NCBI GenBank assembly: GCA_039888615.1
Contig: JBDQQS010000003.1
DNA from: Flavimaribacter sp039888615
Lineage (GTDB): Bacteria > Pseudomonadota > Alphaproteobacteria > Rhizobiales > Rhizobiaceae
Strand: one strand, 5' to 3'
Length of the DNA: 64,000 nt
Shown here: positions 50,120-59,382 of the stretch, in pieces
Numbering within the stretch: position 1 is the stretch's first letter
Layout: the number at the start of each line of letters is the position of its first letter
Position numbers and translations under genes: made by a program
The notes under the pieces: generated by a model
Seen by the model: only the letters and a program-made list of their open reading frames with translations
What the model was told of the DNA's origin: nothing
Databases searched by the model: none

Positions 50120-50148
50120 CTTGATATCAACCCGGCGAATAACTATCT
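50120..50148 (+). promoter_or_regulatory. Possible heat-shock (RpoH-type) promoter of rpoH
   Basis: CTTGAT (50120-50125) and ACTATCT (50142-50148) approximate the alphaproteobacterial RpoH consensus CTTG-N17-CYTATNT with one mismatch and a spacer one base longer. It lies about 85 bp before the rpoH ATG. An autoregulated rpoH promoter would fit, but the match is not exact. Confidence 0.35.
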
Positions 50149-50234
50149 GCTTATTTTCGGACAACCGGCATTTTTGCGGTTGAACCGGCTCGCCGATTGT
50201 CGGGAGCCAGATAAAATCAAGAGAGGGGTGCTTG

Positions 50235-51140
50235 ATGGCCCAGAATACCTTGCCTTCCATTTCATCCGCCGAAGGCGGACTTAACAGATACCTGGAAGAA
50301 ATTCGACGTTTCCCGATGCTCGAGCCGCAAGAGGAGTACATGCTTGCAAAACGGTATCACGAGCACGAGGACACCGACGCCGCACACAAGCTGGTGACCA
50401 GCCATTTGCGCCTCGTCGCCAAGATCGCCATGGGGTACCGCGGATACGGTCTGCCGATCGGCGAAGTCATTTCCGAAGGAAATGTAGGCCTGATGCAGGC
50501 GGTGAAGAAATTCGATCCCGAGCGCGGATTTCGCCTGGCGACCTACGCCATGTGGTGGATCAAGGCCTCGATCCAGGAATATATTCTGCGATCCTGGTCG
50601 CTTGTCAAAATGGGCACGACCGCCAATCAAAAACGCCTCTTCTTCAATCTGCGCAAGCTGAAGGGAAAAATTCAGGCGCTTGACGAAGGCGACTTGAAAC
50701 CTGAACAGGTGGCCCAGATCGCCAACACGCTGAATGTCTCCGAGGACGAAGTCGTCTCCATGAATCGTCGTCTGTCCGGCGACGCCTCGCTCAACGCTCC
50801 GATCAAGGCGTCGGAAGGCGAATCAGGCCAGTGGCAGGACTGGCTGGTCGATGAAAGCGATGATCAGGAAGCAATGCTGATCCGGCAGGACGAACTGGAA
50901 GATCGGCGCGGTATGCTGGCGTCGGCGATGGACGTGCTCAACGAGCGCGAACAGCGCATCTTCAAGGCCAGGCGCCTGTCGGAGACGCCGATGACGCTTG
51001 AGGAACTGTCATCCGAATTCGGCATCAGCCGCGAGCGCGTGCGCCAGATCGAGGTCAGGGCTTTCGAGAAAGTTCAGAGCGCCGTCAAGAAGGCCGCCCT
51101 GGATCGCGCCAAAAGCCTGCAAACAGTCGATAACGGGTAA
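50235..51140 (+). CDS. rpoH: RNA polymerase heat-shock sigma factor RpoH (sigma-32)
   Basis: 301 residues. Region 2 has RLVAKIAMGYRGYGLPIGEV and RGFRLATYAMWWIKASIQEY, followed by the RpoH-box-like ILRSWSLVKMGTTANQKRLF FNLRKLKG stretch at about residues 120-145. Region 4.2 contains EELSSEFGISRERVRQIEVR. It directs heat-shock transcription. GAGAGGGG lies before ATG 50235. Confidence 0.94.
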   Translation: MAQNTLPSISSAEGGLNRYLEEIRRFPMLEPQEEYMLAKRYHEHEDTDAAHKLVTSHLRLVAKIAMGYRGYGLPIGEVISEGNVGLMQAVKKFDPERGFRLATYAMWWIKASIQEYILRSWSLVKMGTTANQKRLFFNLRKLKGKIQALDEGDLKPEQVAQIANTLNVSEDEVVSMNRRLSGDASLNAPIKASEGESGQWQDWLVDESDDQEAMLIRQDELEDRRGMLASAMDVLNEREQRIFKARRLSETPMTLEELSSEFGISRERVRQIEVRAFEKVQSAVKKAALDRAKSLQTVDNG

Positions 51141-51243
51141 CGCCAACAGCGCTTGACTGACGAGAACGACGCGGCTTACGCCGTGTCGTGCTGCATTTGT
51201 ATGAAGAGAGAGCGCTGGAGCCGGCGCTTCTGAATTCACTCCG

Positions 51244-52911
51244 CTACTGCGAGGCGCCCGCTGAAGCCCGGGCTTTCCAGGCGCGGACGACCTGATCGAA
51301 GACCTGGGCGCCGGTCGCCCCTTTTTCGAGGGCCATGACGGCGCGTTGACCGTTTCCATAGGCGATCGGTATGTCGATCCAGTTGCGCTCCTCAAGCAGC
51401 CTCACATTCAACTCGGCCGCCTCAACATAGTCGTTCAGCGCTATCATGAAGAAGCTGTCCGTAATCTTGGCCGGCACCGAGATCAGTGTGTCGCCTCTGT
51501 CCTGTTCGTTCTGTTTCATAGCGGGACTCTGCACCTGTGCGATGCCGCTGCCGTTGAAACTTTCGGTAAGGGCAAACACGATTTCGATCAGGTGACTTGC
51601 CGGCAGTGACTGGTCAGCATTGCGCTTGATCGTGATGAGCGCGTTGAGCCCCTTCGACGGAACGCTGACCTCGGCCTGGATGGCCGGCTCCGGCGGCAAG
51701 GCGTCGCCTGGTGACTCGCGCACCACGGACCAGACGACGGTTCCTTCCTCGCCGGTCGTTCCCTGTTGACCCGGAATTTCCTCGTAGAGGAACATCTTCT
51801 GGCTTACGCCAGGAGCATCCGCGCCAGATTGCGTCGACGCGGCGGGCTGCTGGTTTGCCGACGCAGCAGACGCCGCCTGGTAGTCCGTCAGCGCGGCCAT
51901 CGACTTGCCTTCTTCGGTCAAATTGGCGGAGGCTGTGCGCGCCGGGCCTTCATCGACCTCGCGACCATCCGGCAAAAGCCGCTGTGTGTACTTGTCGGAA
52001 TCGGCGGCGTTGTCGATCTCGGCTCTGCGGGTTTCCGGCGGAACATCCTCAGCCCTGCGTTCAACCGCCTGTTCTGGTTGGTTTTCCTGGTCGCCGTCAT
52101 CGACGACGCCGTCTCCGCCGAGAGCCATGATGGTCTGGCCGATGTCAAAGATTGGGGCCCGATAGATATAGGCAGCCACGCCGATCGCAATCAGGATGAT
52201 CAGTATCAGGACTGCCGATATCCAGGAACCGCCGCGGCTCGACCCGGTCTTGCGCGATTTCCCCGCAGAGCGCTGATCTTCGTCGTTCCAGACCGGTTCA
52301 TCCTCAGCCCAATCGTCGAAGCCGTCGCTCCGGGCGCCGCGGTGCGGCGGGGGCGGCATGGGCTCATCCATACGGTCGTCATAGTCGTCATCTGCGTAGC
52401 CGCCCGTTTCGTAGCCGTCCTCATAATCATCTTCATAGTCGTCGGCATAGGACTCTTCCTGCCCGTAGTCCGGCTCTTCATAGACCGGCTGACGTCTCTG
52501 CTGGCGGGGCTGCTGAGGCGGCAGAGGCGGTGGGGCTCTTCTCTGCTGCGGAGGCGGCGGGGCCGGTTGCTGCGGCGGGGCAGGTTGCTGCGGCGGCGGG
52601 GCGGATTGACGCTCCACGTCGTAGTCTTCCAGACCCTCCATGTCTTCCGCTCGGGCGCCCACGATATCGGCGAGCAATTCGTCCTCGAGACTCGGCGCCT
52701 CCAGGTTGTGCTGATCCTCGATATCCCTGATCGCGTCTTCCAGTTTCGCCAGTTGTTTCTGCTTCACGGCGTCGGAAAGCGGAGGATTGATATTGTCGAG
52801 CTGTCGCGAAATGGCTGCCCGGGCACGGTCATAGACTTTCGCGCGCAAATCCGGCGTGTTGTCGTTCAGCCCGTCAACGGCTTTTTCTATTACTGAGTGA
52901 AAATCCACCAT
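51244..52911 (-). CDS. Pro/Gln-rich, acidic single-pass membrane protein, function unknown
   Basis: 555 residues. Residues 1-100 are helical (VIEKAVDGLNDNTPDLRAKV). About 100-145 are almost pure Pro/Gln/Ala and 145-230 are Asp/Glu/Tyr-rich, both presumably disordered. One helix spans about 230-252 (WISAVLILIILIAIGVAAYI). The C-terminal ~150 residues form a folded, beta-rich domain (VSVPSKGLNALITIKRNADQ, LIEIVFAL). A similar layout is known from conserved Hyphomicrobiales hypotheticals. No function is assigned. Confidence 0.8.
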   Translation of the reverse strand: MVDFHSVIEKAVDGLNDNTPDLRAKVYDRARAAISRQLDNINPPLSDAVKQKQLAKLEDAIRDIEDQHNLEAPSLEDELLADIVGARAEDMEGLEDYDVERQSAPPPQQPAPPQQPAPPPPQQRRAPPPLPPQQPRQQRRQPVYEEPDYGQEESYADDYEDDYEDGYETGGYADDDYDDRMDEPMPPPPHRGARSDGFDDWAEDEPVWNDEDQRSAGKSRKTGSSRGGSWISAVLILIILIAIGVAAYIYRAPIFDIGQTIMALGGDGVVDDGDQENQPEQAVERRAEDVPPETRRAEIDNAADSDKYTQRLLPDGREVDEGPARTASANLTEEGKSMAALTDYQAASAASANQQPAASTQSGADAPGVSQKMFLYEEIPGQQGTTGEEGTVVWSVVRESPGDALPPEPAIQAEVSVPSKGLNALITIKRNADQSLPASHLIEIVFALTESFNGSGIAQVQSPAMKQNEQDRGDTLISVPAKITDSFFMIALNDYVEAAELNVRLLEERNWIDIPIAYGNGQRAVMALEKGATGAQVFDQVVRAWKARASAGASQ

Positions 52912-52960
52912 ACGAATGTGCTCTTTTGATACGCGACGCTAATGCCAATCGGGATTCAGC

Positions 52961-54259
52961 TTAATCTTCAAAAGGATCAGTAACAAGGATAGTATCCTCC
53001 CGTTCCGGACTTGTTGACAATAGCGCAACTGGCGCCCCGATCAATTCTTCAATATGGCGAACGTATTTTACCGCCTGCGCCGGAAGATCATTCCAGCTTC
53101 TCGCTCCGACCGTGGATTCCTTCCACCCTTCGAGCGTTTCATAAACGGGCACGACGCGCTCCTGCTGGCTTTGGCTGGCCGGCAGAAATTCCATGTCCTG
53201 ATCGTCGAGCCGGTAGCCAACACATATTTTCAATTCGTCCATCCCGTCGAGTACGTCAAGCTTCGTGAGCGCGATGCCTGTGATGCCGTTATTCGCGACG
53301 GCCTGACGCACGAGCACTGCGTCAAACCAGCCGCAACGCCGCTTGCGGCCCGTCACCGTCCCGAATTCGTGGCCGCGTTCGCCAAGAAACTGACCGACCT
53401 CGTTATCCTGCTCGGTCGGGAACGGCCCTTCGCCCACCCTTGTTGTATAGGCCTTGGTGATGCCCAGAATATAACCGAGCGAGCCCGGTCCCATTCCTGA
53501 TCCTGCGGCCGCCTGGCCAGCGACCGTATTGGATGACGTGACGAAGGGATAGGTGCCGTGGTCGATATCGAGCAGCGTGCCTTGCGCGCCCTCGAAGAGA
53601 ATCCGTTTTCCTGCGCGACGCCGCTCGTCCAGCAGCCGCCAAACGGTCTCGCGAAAAGGCAGGACGCGATCAGCGACCGACTGCAGTTCCTCCATGATTG
53701 CGGAATGCTGGATTTCCGGCTTGTCCAGACCCCTGCGCAGGGCGTTGTGGTGCGTCAGGATGCGGTCTACTTTGGAAGGAAGCGTCTCCATATTGGCGAG
53801 GTCCATGACGCGAACCGCCCTGCGACCGACCTTGTCCTCGTAAGCAGGCCCGATGCCGCGACGGGTCGTGCCGATCTTCGATCCGGAATTGCTGGCCGCA
53901 TCCTCGCGCAGCGCGTCAAGTTCGCGGTGCAATGACAGAATCAGCGTCGCATTGTCGGCGATTCGCAGATTGTCCGGGGTAATCGTCACGCCCTGGGTCG
54001 CCAGCCGATCGATTTCAGCGACGAGCGCATGCGGATCGATGACGACGCCGTTTCCGATGACCGACAATTTGCCTTCCCGCACCACGCCTGAAGGAAGCAG
54101 GGAGAGCTTATAGCTTGTTCCGTCGATGACCAGCGTATGGCCGGCGTTGTGCCCCCCCTGGAACCGCACGATGACATCAGCGCGCTCCGAAAGCCAATCG
54201 ACGATTTTTCCCTTACCCTCGTCTCCCCACTGCGAGCCGATCACGACGACGTTGGTCAT
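52961..54259 (-). CDS. purA: Adenylosuccinate synthetase
   Basis: 432 residues. GTP-binding GSQWGDEGKGKIVDWLS, NAGHTL, the IMP/aspartate blocks GTTRRGIGPAYEDKVGR and FEGAQGTLLDIDHGTYPFVTS-type (abbreviated), and the GTP-specific end SERADVIV to TKLDVLDG. It condenses IMP with aspartate in AMP synthesis. Full length for the family. Confidence 0.96.
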   Translation of the reverse strand: MTNVVVIGSQWGDEGKGKIVDWLSERADVIVRFQGGHNAGHTLVIDGTSYKLSLLPSGVVREGKLSVIGNGVVIDPHALVAEIDRLATQGVTITPDNLRIADNATLILSLHRELDALREDAASNSGSKIGTTRRGIGPAYEDKVGRRAVRVMDLANMETLPSKVDRILTHHNALRRGLDKPEIQHSAIMEELQSVADRVLPFRETVWRLLDERRRAGKRILFEGAQGTLLDIDHGTYPFVTSSNTVAGQAAAGSGMGPGSLGYILGITKAYTTRVGEGPFPTEQDNEVGQFLGERGHEFGTVTGRKRRCGWFDAVLVRQAVANNGITGIALTKLDVLDGMDELKICVGYRLDDQDMEFLPASQSQQERVVPVYETLEGWKESTVGARSWNDLPAQAVKYVRHIEELIGAPVALLSTSPEREDTILVTDPFED

Positions 54260-54433
54260 ACAGTCCCCTTAACTACGATACATCCAAATACAGTCCGACG
54301 CGGACCAAACCCGCGTTTCTATAACGCAATGTATGTACAAACGAAATGATTTGACGGAATTGCGCAGTCTAATATGCGTCCCGTAGGCAATATTTGCTGG
54401 AGCGGATGCTTCCGATGCTCAAATTCAAAGCGC

Positions 54434-55000
54434 TCAGCGCGCCGCGGAGGTCGCTTGCGTGCGTTGGCCCTGAGCCGTCGATTGCAGGCTGCGCAAAAAG
54501 CGGCGAATATCGGAAGGCGTGGCGCCACGTTCGAATGCGTCGAGCGAGGTCTGCGTCCACCCGCTCGCGGGGCGCAATTCGGCGGACAATCTCCTATGTT
54601 CCTGTCGCTCTTGGGGTTGCAAAGGCAGTTTCGCGGCCTCGTTCATGAGAAGCGCCAGATCGTGGACGAGCCGCATGCCTCTGAAGGCCTCCATCATCGG
54701 TTTGAGCAGCGACCGGTCGTCCTTCCAGGAACGGCCCTGGAATATGTCCTGCGTCACCCTCTGGCCCGCCCCGAGACAAGAATAATGCATACATCCGCGA
54801 AATCCGCGCTGCTCGCGTTGATCATGGATTGTGCATCCGTGGGAGGGGTCGAGATGTTCGCAAGGAACGCCGGAAGGTTTGTCGATGGCGAACATGTCCG
54901 ATTTGTCGAAGGCAAGGGAAACGCAGCACAGGGCCGCGCACCGCGAACAGTCATCACGTAGATCCGGCTCAACCGATCTGGCGTTTATTTCCGTCAACAA
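54434..55000 (-). CDS. Cysteine-cluster (YkgJ-like) putative metal-binding protein
   Basis: 188 residues from TTG 55000. Residues 15-75 hold eight Cys: DDCSRCAALCC, VPCEHL, GCTIHD and GCMHYSCLGAG. This spacing is typical of zinc/iron-chelating YkgJ-type domains. The rest is helical and charged. No RBS stands clearly before the TTG, so the start may differ slightly. It follows the metalloprotease gene on the same strand by 95 bp going upstream, but cotranscription is unsure. Confidence 0.7.
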   Translation of the reverse strand: MLTEINARSVEPDLRDDCSRCAALCCVSLAFDKSDMFAIDKPSGVPCEHLDPSHGCTIHDQREQRGFRGCMHYSCLGAGQRVTQDIFQGRSWKDDRSLLKPMMEAFRGMRLVHDLALLMNEAAKLPLQPQERQEHRRLSAELRPASGWTQTSLDAFERGATPSDIRRFLRSLQSTAQGQRTQATSAAR

Positions 55001-55094
55001 AAGATATCGACCCGGCGCTTTGATCGGCGTGTTCTACCAAACGCCCGGTCAGCCGACAATGGCAAACGAACGACCGCCGTCTGCCTCACCCTTG

Positions 55095-58000
55095 TCATCC
55101 AGGCAGGGGCAGGCATTGCCCTTCAAGAACGTTGTTGCTTTCGTTGGTCTCATCGATCGATTTCGGATCGTCCGCCATAACATTGAATGTACAGGCCGCG
55201 GGACAGTGCTCCGGAATCGGAAACCCGATCTCCGTCGTTTCACCGCTCGCAAGCGCGGGGGTATCAACATCCGGGACGGCAAGCGCGCCGAATTGGGCGG
55301 AGGTGATCGAGGCGGGCGCCGCCCCTGGTCCGAGATTCCGCACAAAGACCCTTATCTCCTTCGGCCTGTTGCCCTCACCCGGCCCCGGCGGAACACAGGC
55401 GTATTTGAGCGGCGTAAGATCCGGCTTCTCACGCGACGGCGGCTCCTTTTCAACAGGTTTGCGAATGCGCTCCCGAATCTGCTCGACATGCATGCTGGTC
55501 TGCGCCGTCGTGACCGAATACAGTCCAGACACGTCGAGCGATCTTGGCGCCTGCACCACCACGAATCCTTCGGTGAACGGGACGGGATTTCCGGCAATGT
55601 CCGACGCTTTACTCAAAATCTCGGTACAATCCGTTTTCAAGGCCTCGTCATATGCGAGTTCGTCAATGGCCAGCGGAAAGACGTTGCCCGGCTTCTGCGC
55701 CGCCGGCGGATAGGTCAAGGCCACTTTCTTGAACAGATGCGCCTGTTCGTCGTTCGGATTATGGATATTGACCGTGGTCGCATAAATACCGCGCGTCAGA
55801 GGCGCGGGCTGCAGGCTCGTCTGTTCGCCGCAGGCGAACTTCGCCGCATATTCGTATTTGACGCACAAGGCCCGCGCGTCGACGACCGTCTCGTTATTGT
55901 CCTCGTCCAGCTCCTTGCCGGTGATGCTTTCAACGACAGCCCTGTTGTTTACGGTCAGGAACTGTGCGCCATCGCAATCCAGATCTGCTCTCAGGCGCAG
56001 GCCGAGTTTGAAACTCACGCTTTTTCCAGCCTCCAGCATGACAGGATCGCAGGAAACGTCCTGATTTCCAGACAGCCCACATCCACCCGGAACGTCGATT
56101 AGCACCGCCTCTTCGGGAAAGCTGTCCGTCAGAACGAATTCGGCTCGGTTCGGGCCATTATTGGTGACGGTGATGTCGTAGTCGAGGCTCTGGCCGGCGA
56201 CCACGAAGTCCGAAACCACCTGCTTTTCGACCTGAAAATCGGTCGCGAGCGTTTGCTCGTATATTTCGAGTATCTCGTCGCCATCGTCCACCTCGATTGC
56301 CTGCGCCAGATTGCTGACAGGACCGGTTTCCGAATCGTCGAAGTCCAGTTGGCTCAGCACGATCGCATCCCAGTCGTTGAAGCCGGAAAGTTCCTCCAAA
56401 TCACCGTCGTTGTTGATATCGGAATCGACCCCGGACTCACCCGTATTGCCGTCCCCGTCCCAGTCAATGGCCAGATCGATACGCGAATCGACCCATTGTC
56501 CGGCGGTCTGGTCGAAATAGGTTATGTGATTTGCCTGGTCGCTCGGATCGGTTCGTTTGCCTTCATCCAGATCGTCTTCATCGAGAATACCGTCGGGCTG
56601 CGGGATCGGAGCCGAAACGCGACCGCCCGGTACGCGTGGCGGCGAATAGTCCAGGATACGGCAATCTTTCACGCCGTCGCCGTCGAGATCGCTTGCCGTT
56701 AGCGGATTCTCCTGCTTGATCCCGAAAGTGTAGGCATAGTTCATGATGCTGACGAAATTCGGCTTCCTGTTCGGTTCGCCCGGAGCGCCCCCATGACGCA
56801 AGCCAAGCGCGTGGCCGAGTTCGTGCATGAGCGTCGCCGATCCCGTCCCTGAGGGAAGCAAGCCGTTTTGCGGGGCCTGGCAGCCGACGGTCTCCGGCGC
56901 CAAAAGAATCAGGACATCATTGCCGCCGAGTTCCGCTTCTCCGAGAAGCGATCCCTTGCGCGGCGCGCTCATCACGTAACGAAAGATCTGACGGCGTTCT
57001 TCATCGAAATTGTCATTGCGGGTTTCATAGAACTCCACTTCGCCATCGCCATCCTGATCCGTGCCGAGATCCGTAATGTTCGCGACAGGGACCTGATTGC
57101 CTCTCCCGAGATTACCGCCCCCGGCAGCCAGATCGGAAAAGGCGATGTCTCCGACCAGACAATCCGTATCGCCCGCGTCGGCAAAGCCGTCGGACCCGTT
57201 GTCTAATCCATCGTTGCAGCTACCGTTGGAAAAGCCATCCTCCGCCGCGGAAGGATCGATCAGATTGCCCGCGTCGACATGGACCTCTATCCCGTCAGCA
57301 TTGTCTGGATTGACGATGCCGCCCGCATCCTTGGGCGCGAGCGCAAAAGCATTCTTGAGCGCCTGAATCATGCCACGGGTTGGTTCGGCGCCCGGCATCC
57401 AGTCAATTTCCAGAAACAGATCCTTGTGGTTGGGATTGGCGCCCATCGCCACGAGGTCGACGTCGACGCCGTTGGAAGGATCGCAGTCGGCGTCTACCCC
57501 TTGTGTCTCCCAGAGGTCGTAGAGACCATCGCCATCGGAATCGTCAAGATCCGTGGAAAGCACCACGCCCGCCAGTTCGACCCTGCGGCTTCCAGTGCGG
57601 AAATCGGAATCGCCCTGCAGGCCGTTCGCGACCGCCCGCGCCCGTATGAACGCCGCATATTCGACCCCGGCGGTCAGGTTTACATCCATTTCAGTGGGAG
57701 CGAAGGGGATGGCGTTTACTGGCTGGATGGTCGAGGTGAAGGGCGCGCCGTTTTCGCTGTGATCCACTGCGACGACGCTCGCCAGTTCGACATCGTTCGT
57801 CAGGTCGCGAAGCTTGGCTTCCACCCGGATCGATCCGGCATTGATATTGCCAAATCCATGAAGTTCGCCAACCGCCAGAATACCGTTGAATGACGCATGA
57901 ACGGGTCCGCTGATCGTAGGCGTAAAACGAAATCCAAGCTCCGCTGCCGAACTGTTCTCTGAGCCGGCGGCGCCGCCTTCCGCGCTCAACCGCGCTGTGT

Positions 58001-58175
58001 TCGCCGCCGCTTCGACGGAGGCGTTCTGCCCCCCGCTGCTGGTAAAATCGATTGTTGTGAGCGTGAGTTCTTCGCCGCAAAAAGACTCTGCACGCACTCC
58101 TCCGGCCAGACCGAGCCCTATAAGTAATGACGTAATAAGTGGCGCAGAAACCGAAACAAAACCGTTGAAATTCAT
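55095..58175 (-). CDS. Large secreted metzincin-type zinc metalloprotease with DUF11 and CARDB-like domains
   Basis: 1026 residues with a signal peptide (cleavage near VRA-ESFC). Zinc motif HELGHALGLRH (His 451, 455, 461; Glu 452) and a Met-turn SIMNYAY downstream identify a metzincin-like peptidase. Asp-rich Ca-binding repeats flank it (DDSDGDGLYD, DQDGDGEVEF, DINNDGDLEE). The region VEKQVVSDFVVAGQSLDYDI is a DUF11-type repeat. The C-terminus has a CARDB-like domain (IRVFVRNLGPG, NESNNVLEGQC). GAGGGATTT precedes ATG 58175. It probably acts on extracellular proteins; no inhibitor or secretion genes are adjacent. Confidence 0.85.
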   Translation of the reverse strand: MNFNGFVSVSAPLITSLLIGLGLAGGVRAESFCGEELTLTTIDFTSSGGQNASVEAAANTARLSAEGGAAGSENSSAAELGFRFTPTISGPVHASFNGILAVGELHGFGNINAGSIRVEAKLRDLTNDVELASVVAVDHSENGAPFTSTIQPVNAIPFAPTEMDVNLTAGVEYAAFIRARAVANGLQGDSDFRTGSRRVELAGVVLSTDLDDSDGDGLYDLWETQGVDADCDPSNGVDVDLVAMGANPNHKDLFLEIDWMPGAEPTRGMIQALKNAFALAPKDAGGIVNPDNADGIEVHVDAGNLIDPSAAEDGFSNGSCNDGLDNGSDGFADAGDTDCLVGDIAFSDLAAGGGNLGRGNQVPVANITDLGTDQDGDGEVEFYETRNDNFDEERRQIFRYVMSAPRKGSLLGEAELGGNDVLILLAPETVGCQAPQNGLLPSGTGSATLMHELGHALGLRHGGAPGEPNRKPNFVSIMNYAYTFGIKQENPLTASDLDGDGVKDCRILDYSPPRVPGGRVSAPIPQPDGILDEDDLDEGKRTDPSDQANHITYFDQTAGQWVDSRIDLAIDWDGDGNTGESGVDSDINNDGDLEELSGFNDWDAIVLSQLDFDDSETGPVSNLAQAIEVDDGDEILEIYEQTLATDFQVEKQVVSDFVVAGQSLDYDITVTNNGPNRAEFVLTDSFPEEAVLIDVPGGCGLSGNQDVSCDPVMLEAGKSVSFKLGLRLRADLDCDGAQFLTVNNRAVVESITGKELDEDNNETVVDARALCVKYEYAAKFACGEQTSLQPAPLTRGIYATTVNIHNPNDEQAHLFKKVALTYPPAAQKPGNVFPLAIDELAYDEALKTDCTEILSKASDIAGNPVPFTEGFVVVQAPRSLDVSGLYSVTTAQTSMHVEQIRERIRKPVEKEPPSREKPDLTPLKYACVPPGPGEGNRPKEIRVFVRNLGPGAAPASITSAQFGALAVPDVDTPALASGETTEIGFPIPEHCPAACTFNVMADDPKSIDETNESNNVLEGQCLPLPG

Positions 58176-58468
58176 ATCTAAATCCCTCAAATTTCGCTTA
58201 TCCACCTTTCAATGCATATTCCCCGCATTCAAAATGAGTTTATTAATTGACAACAATGAGTCCTATTCTGATCTCTATATAAAAATACTTTCAAATAATG
58301 TTAAAGTAGGGAAATTATCTCGTGATATACTATTTGTAATATTTATAATATGTATTCAGATGAGAACCGCGGCGATCTGAGGTTCGCGGTGAACTCCATT
58401 TACACACCCGCCAAAATCCCCTACCCCGGCATTCCGCCGAAGAACCGGTCCAACACGAGAGTTCGCCA
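58176..58468. other. AT-rich intergenic region
   Basis: About 293 bp, strongly AT-rich between 58250 and 58355, unlike its surroundings. It holds the divergent promoters of the metalloprotease and EamA genes. No clear palindrome or gene is visible. Confidence 0.4.
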
Positions 58469-59365
58469 ATGCGCCTGCGCGCCTATGTCCTGCTGGTAGC
58501 AACCACCATGATGTGGGCGGGCAATACGATTGTGGGAAAATTGGCGGTCGGTCATATCAGCCCCGCCGTATTGACGCATCTGCGATGGACCATCGCCATC
58601 GTCATCCTGTTTCCAATCGCCTGGCCTCATCTGAAGAAAGAGTGGCCGATCATTCGCAACCGCCTGCCCTATCTGTTCGCTCTGGGAACGCTGGGCTTCA
58701 CGATCTTCAACAACCTGTTTTATATCGCGTTCAAATATACGAGCGCGCTCAACGTGGCGATCGAGCAGGCTTCGATGCCGGTGTTCATATTCATTCTGAG
58801 TTTTCTGATTTTCGGCAGCCGCCCGACGCGTTTCCAGGTCATAGGGTTCGCGATCACGATCACGGGCGTCGCCACCGTTGCAAGCCATGGACAGCTCTCA
58901 CGCCTGGCGGACCTCGACGTCGGCCTTGGCGACGGGCTGATACTGCTCGCCGTTGTCAGCTACGGCGCGTTCACTCTCGCATTGCGCTGGAAACCCAACC
59001 TGCACTGGGCGAGCCTGATGCTGACACTGTCCGTGTCTGCGTTCATCGGGTGCATTCCGGTAACACTGTGGGAATATTCAGCCGGCGAAGCAATGCTCCC
59101 GGACAAGCAAGGTCTAGTGGTTCTGATTTACGCCGCCCTGTTTCCGTCGATTCTCGCCCAGATATTCTATATCCGTGGAAACGAGCTGATCGGCGCCGGT
59201 CGCGCCGGCGCCTTCATCAATCTGGTGCCGCTGTTCGCGACCGGACTGGCGGTCGCCATCCTGGGCGAGCAACTCATGCTCTATCACATCGCCGGCATTG
59301 TTCTGGTGCTCGGCGGGATAACGCTCGCCGAGCAAGGTCATGATACGGCCCAGAAATCCGGCTGA
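58469..59365 (+). CDS. EamA/DMT-superfamily transporter
   Basis: 298 residues with ten hydrophobic segments in two EamA repeats. The first starts at residue 5 (AYVLLVATTMMWAGNTIVGK); the second has SYGAFTLALRWKP and LVPLFATGLAVAILGE. These inner-membrane proteins export metabolites or amino acids. The substrate is not predictable. It is convergent with serA, 17 bp apart. Confidence 0.85.
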   Translation: MRLRAYVLLVATTMMWAGNTIVGKLAVGHISPAVLTHLRWTIAIVILFPIAWPHLKKEWPIIRNRLPYLFALGTLGFTIFNNLFYIAFKYTSALNVAIEQASMPVFIFILSFLIFGSRPTRFQVIGFAITITGVATVASHGQLSRLADLDVGLGDGLILLAVVSYGAFTLALRWKPNLHWASLMLTLSVSAFIGCIPVTLWEYSAGEAMLPDKQGLVVLIYAALFPSILAQIFYIRGNELIGAGRAGAFINLVPLFATGLAVAILGEQLMLYHIAGIVLVLGGITLAEQGHDTAQKSG

Positions 59366-59382
59366 ACCACCTTTAGACCCGT

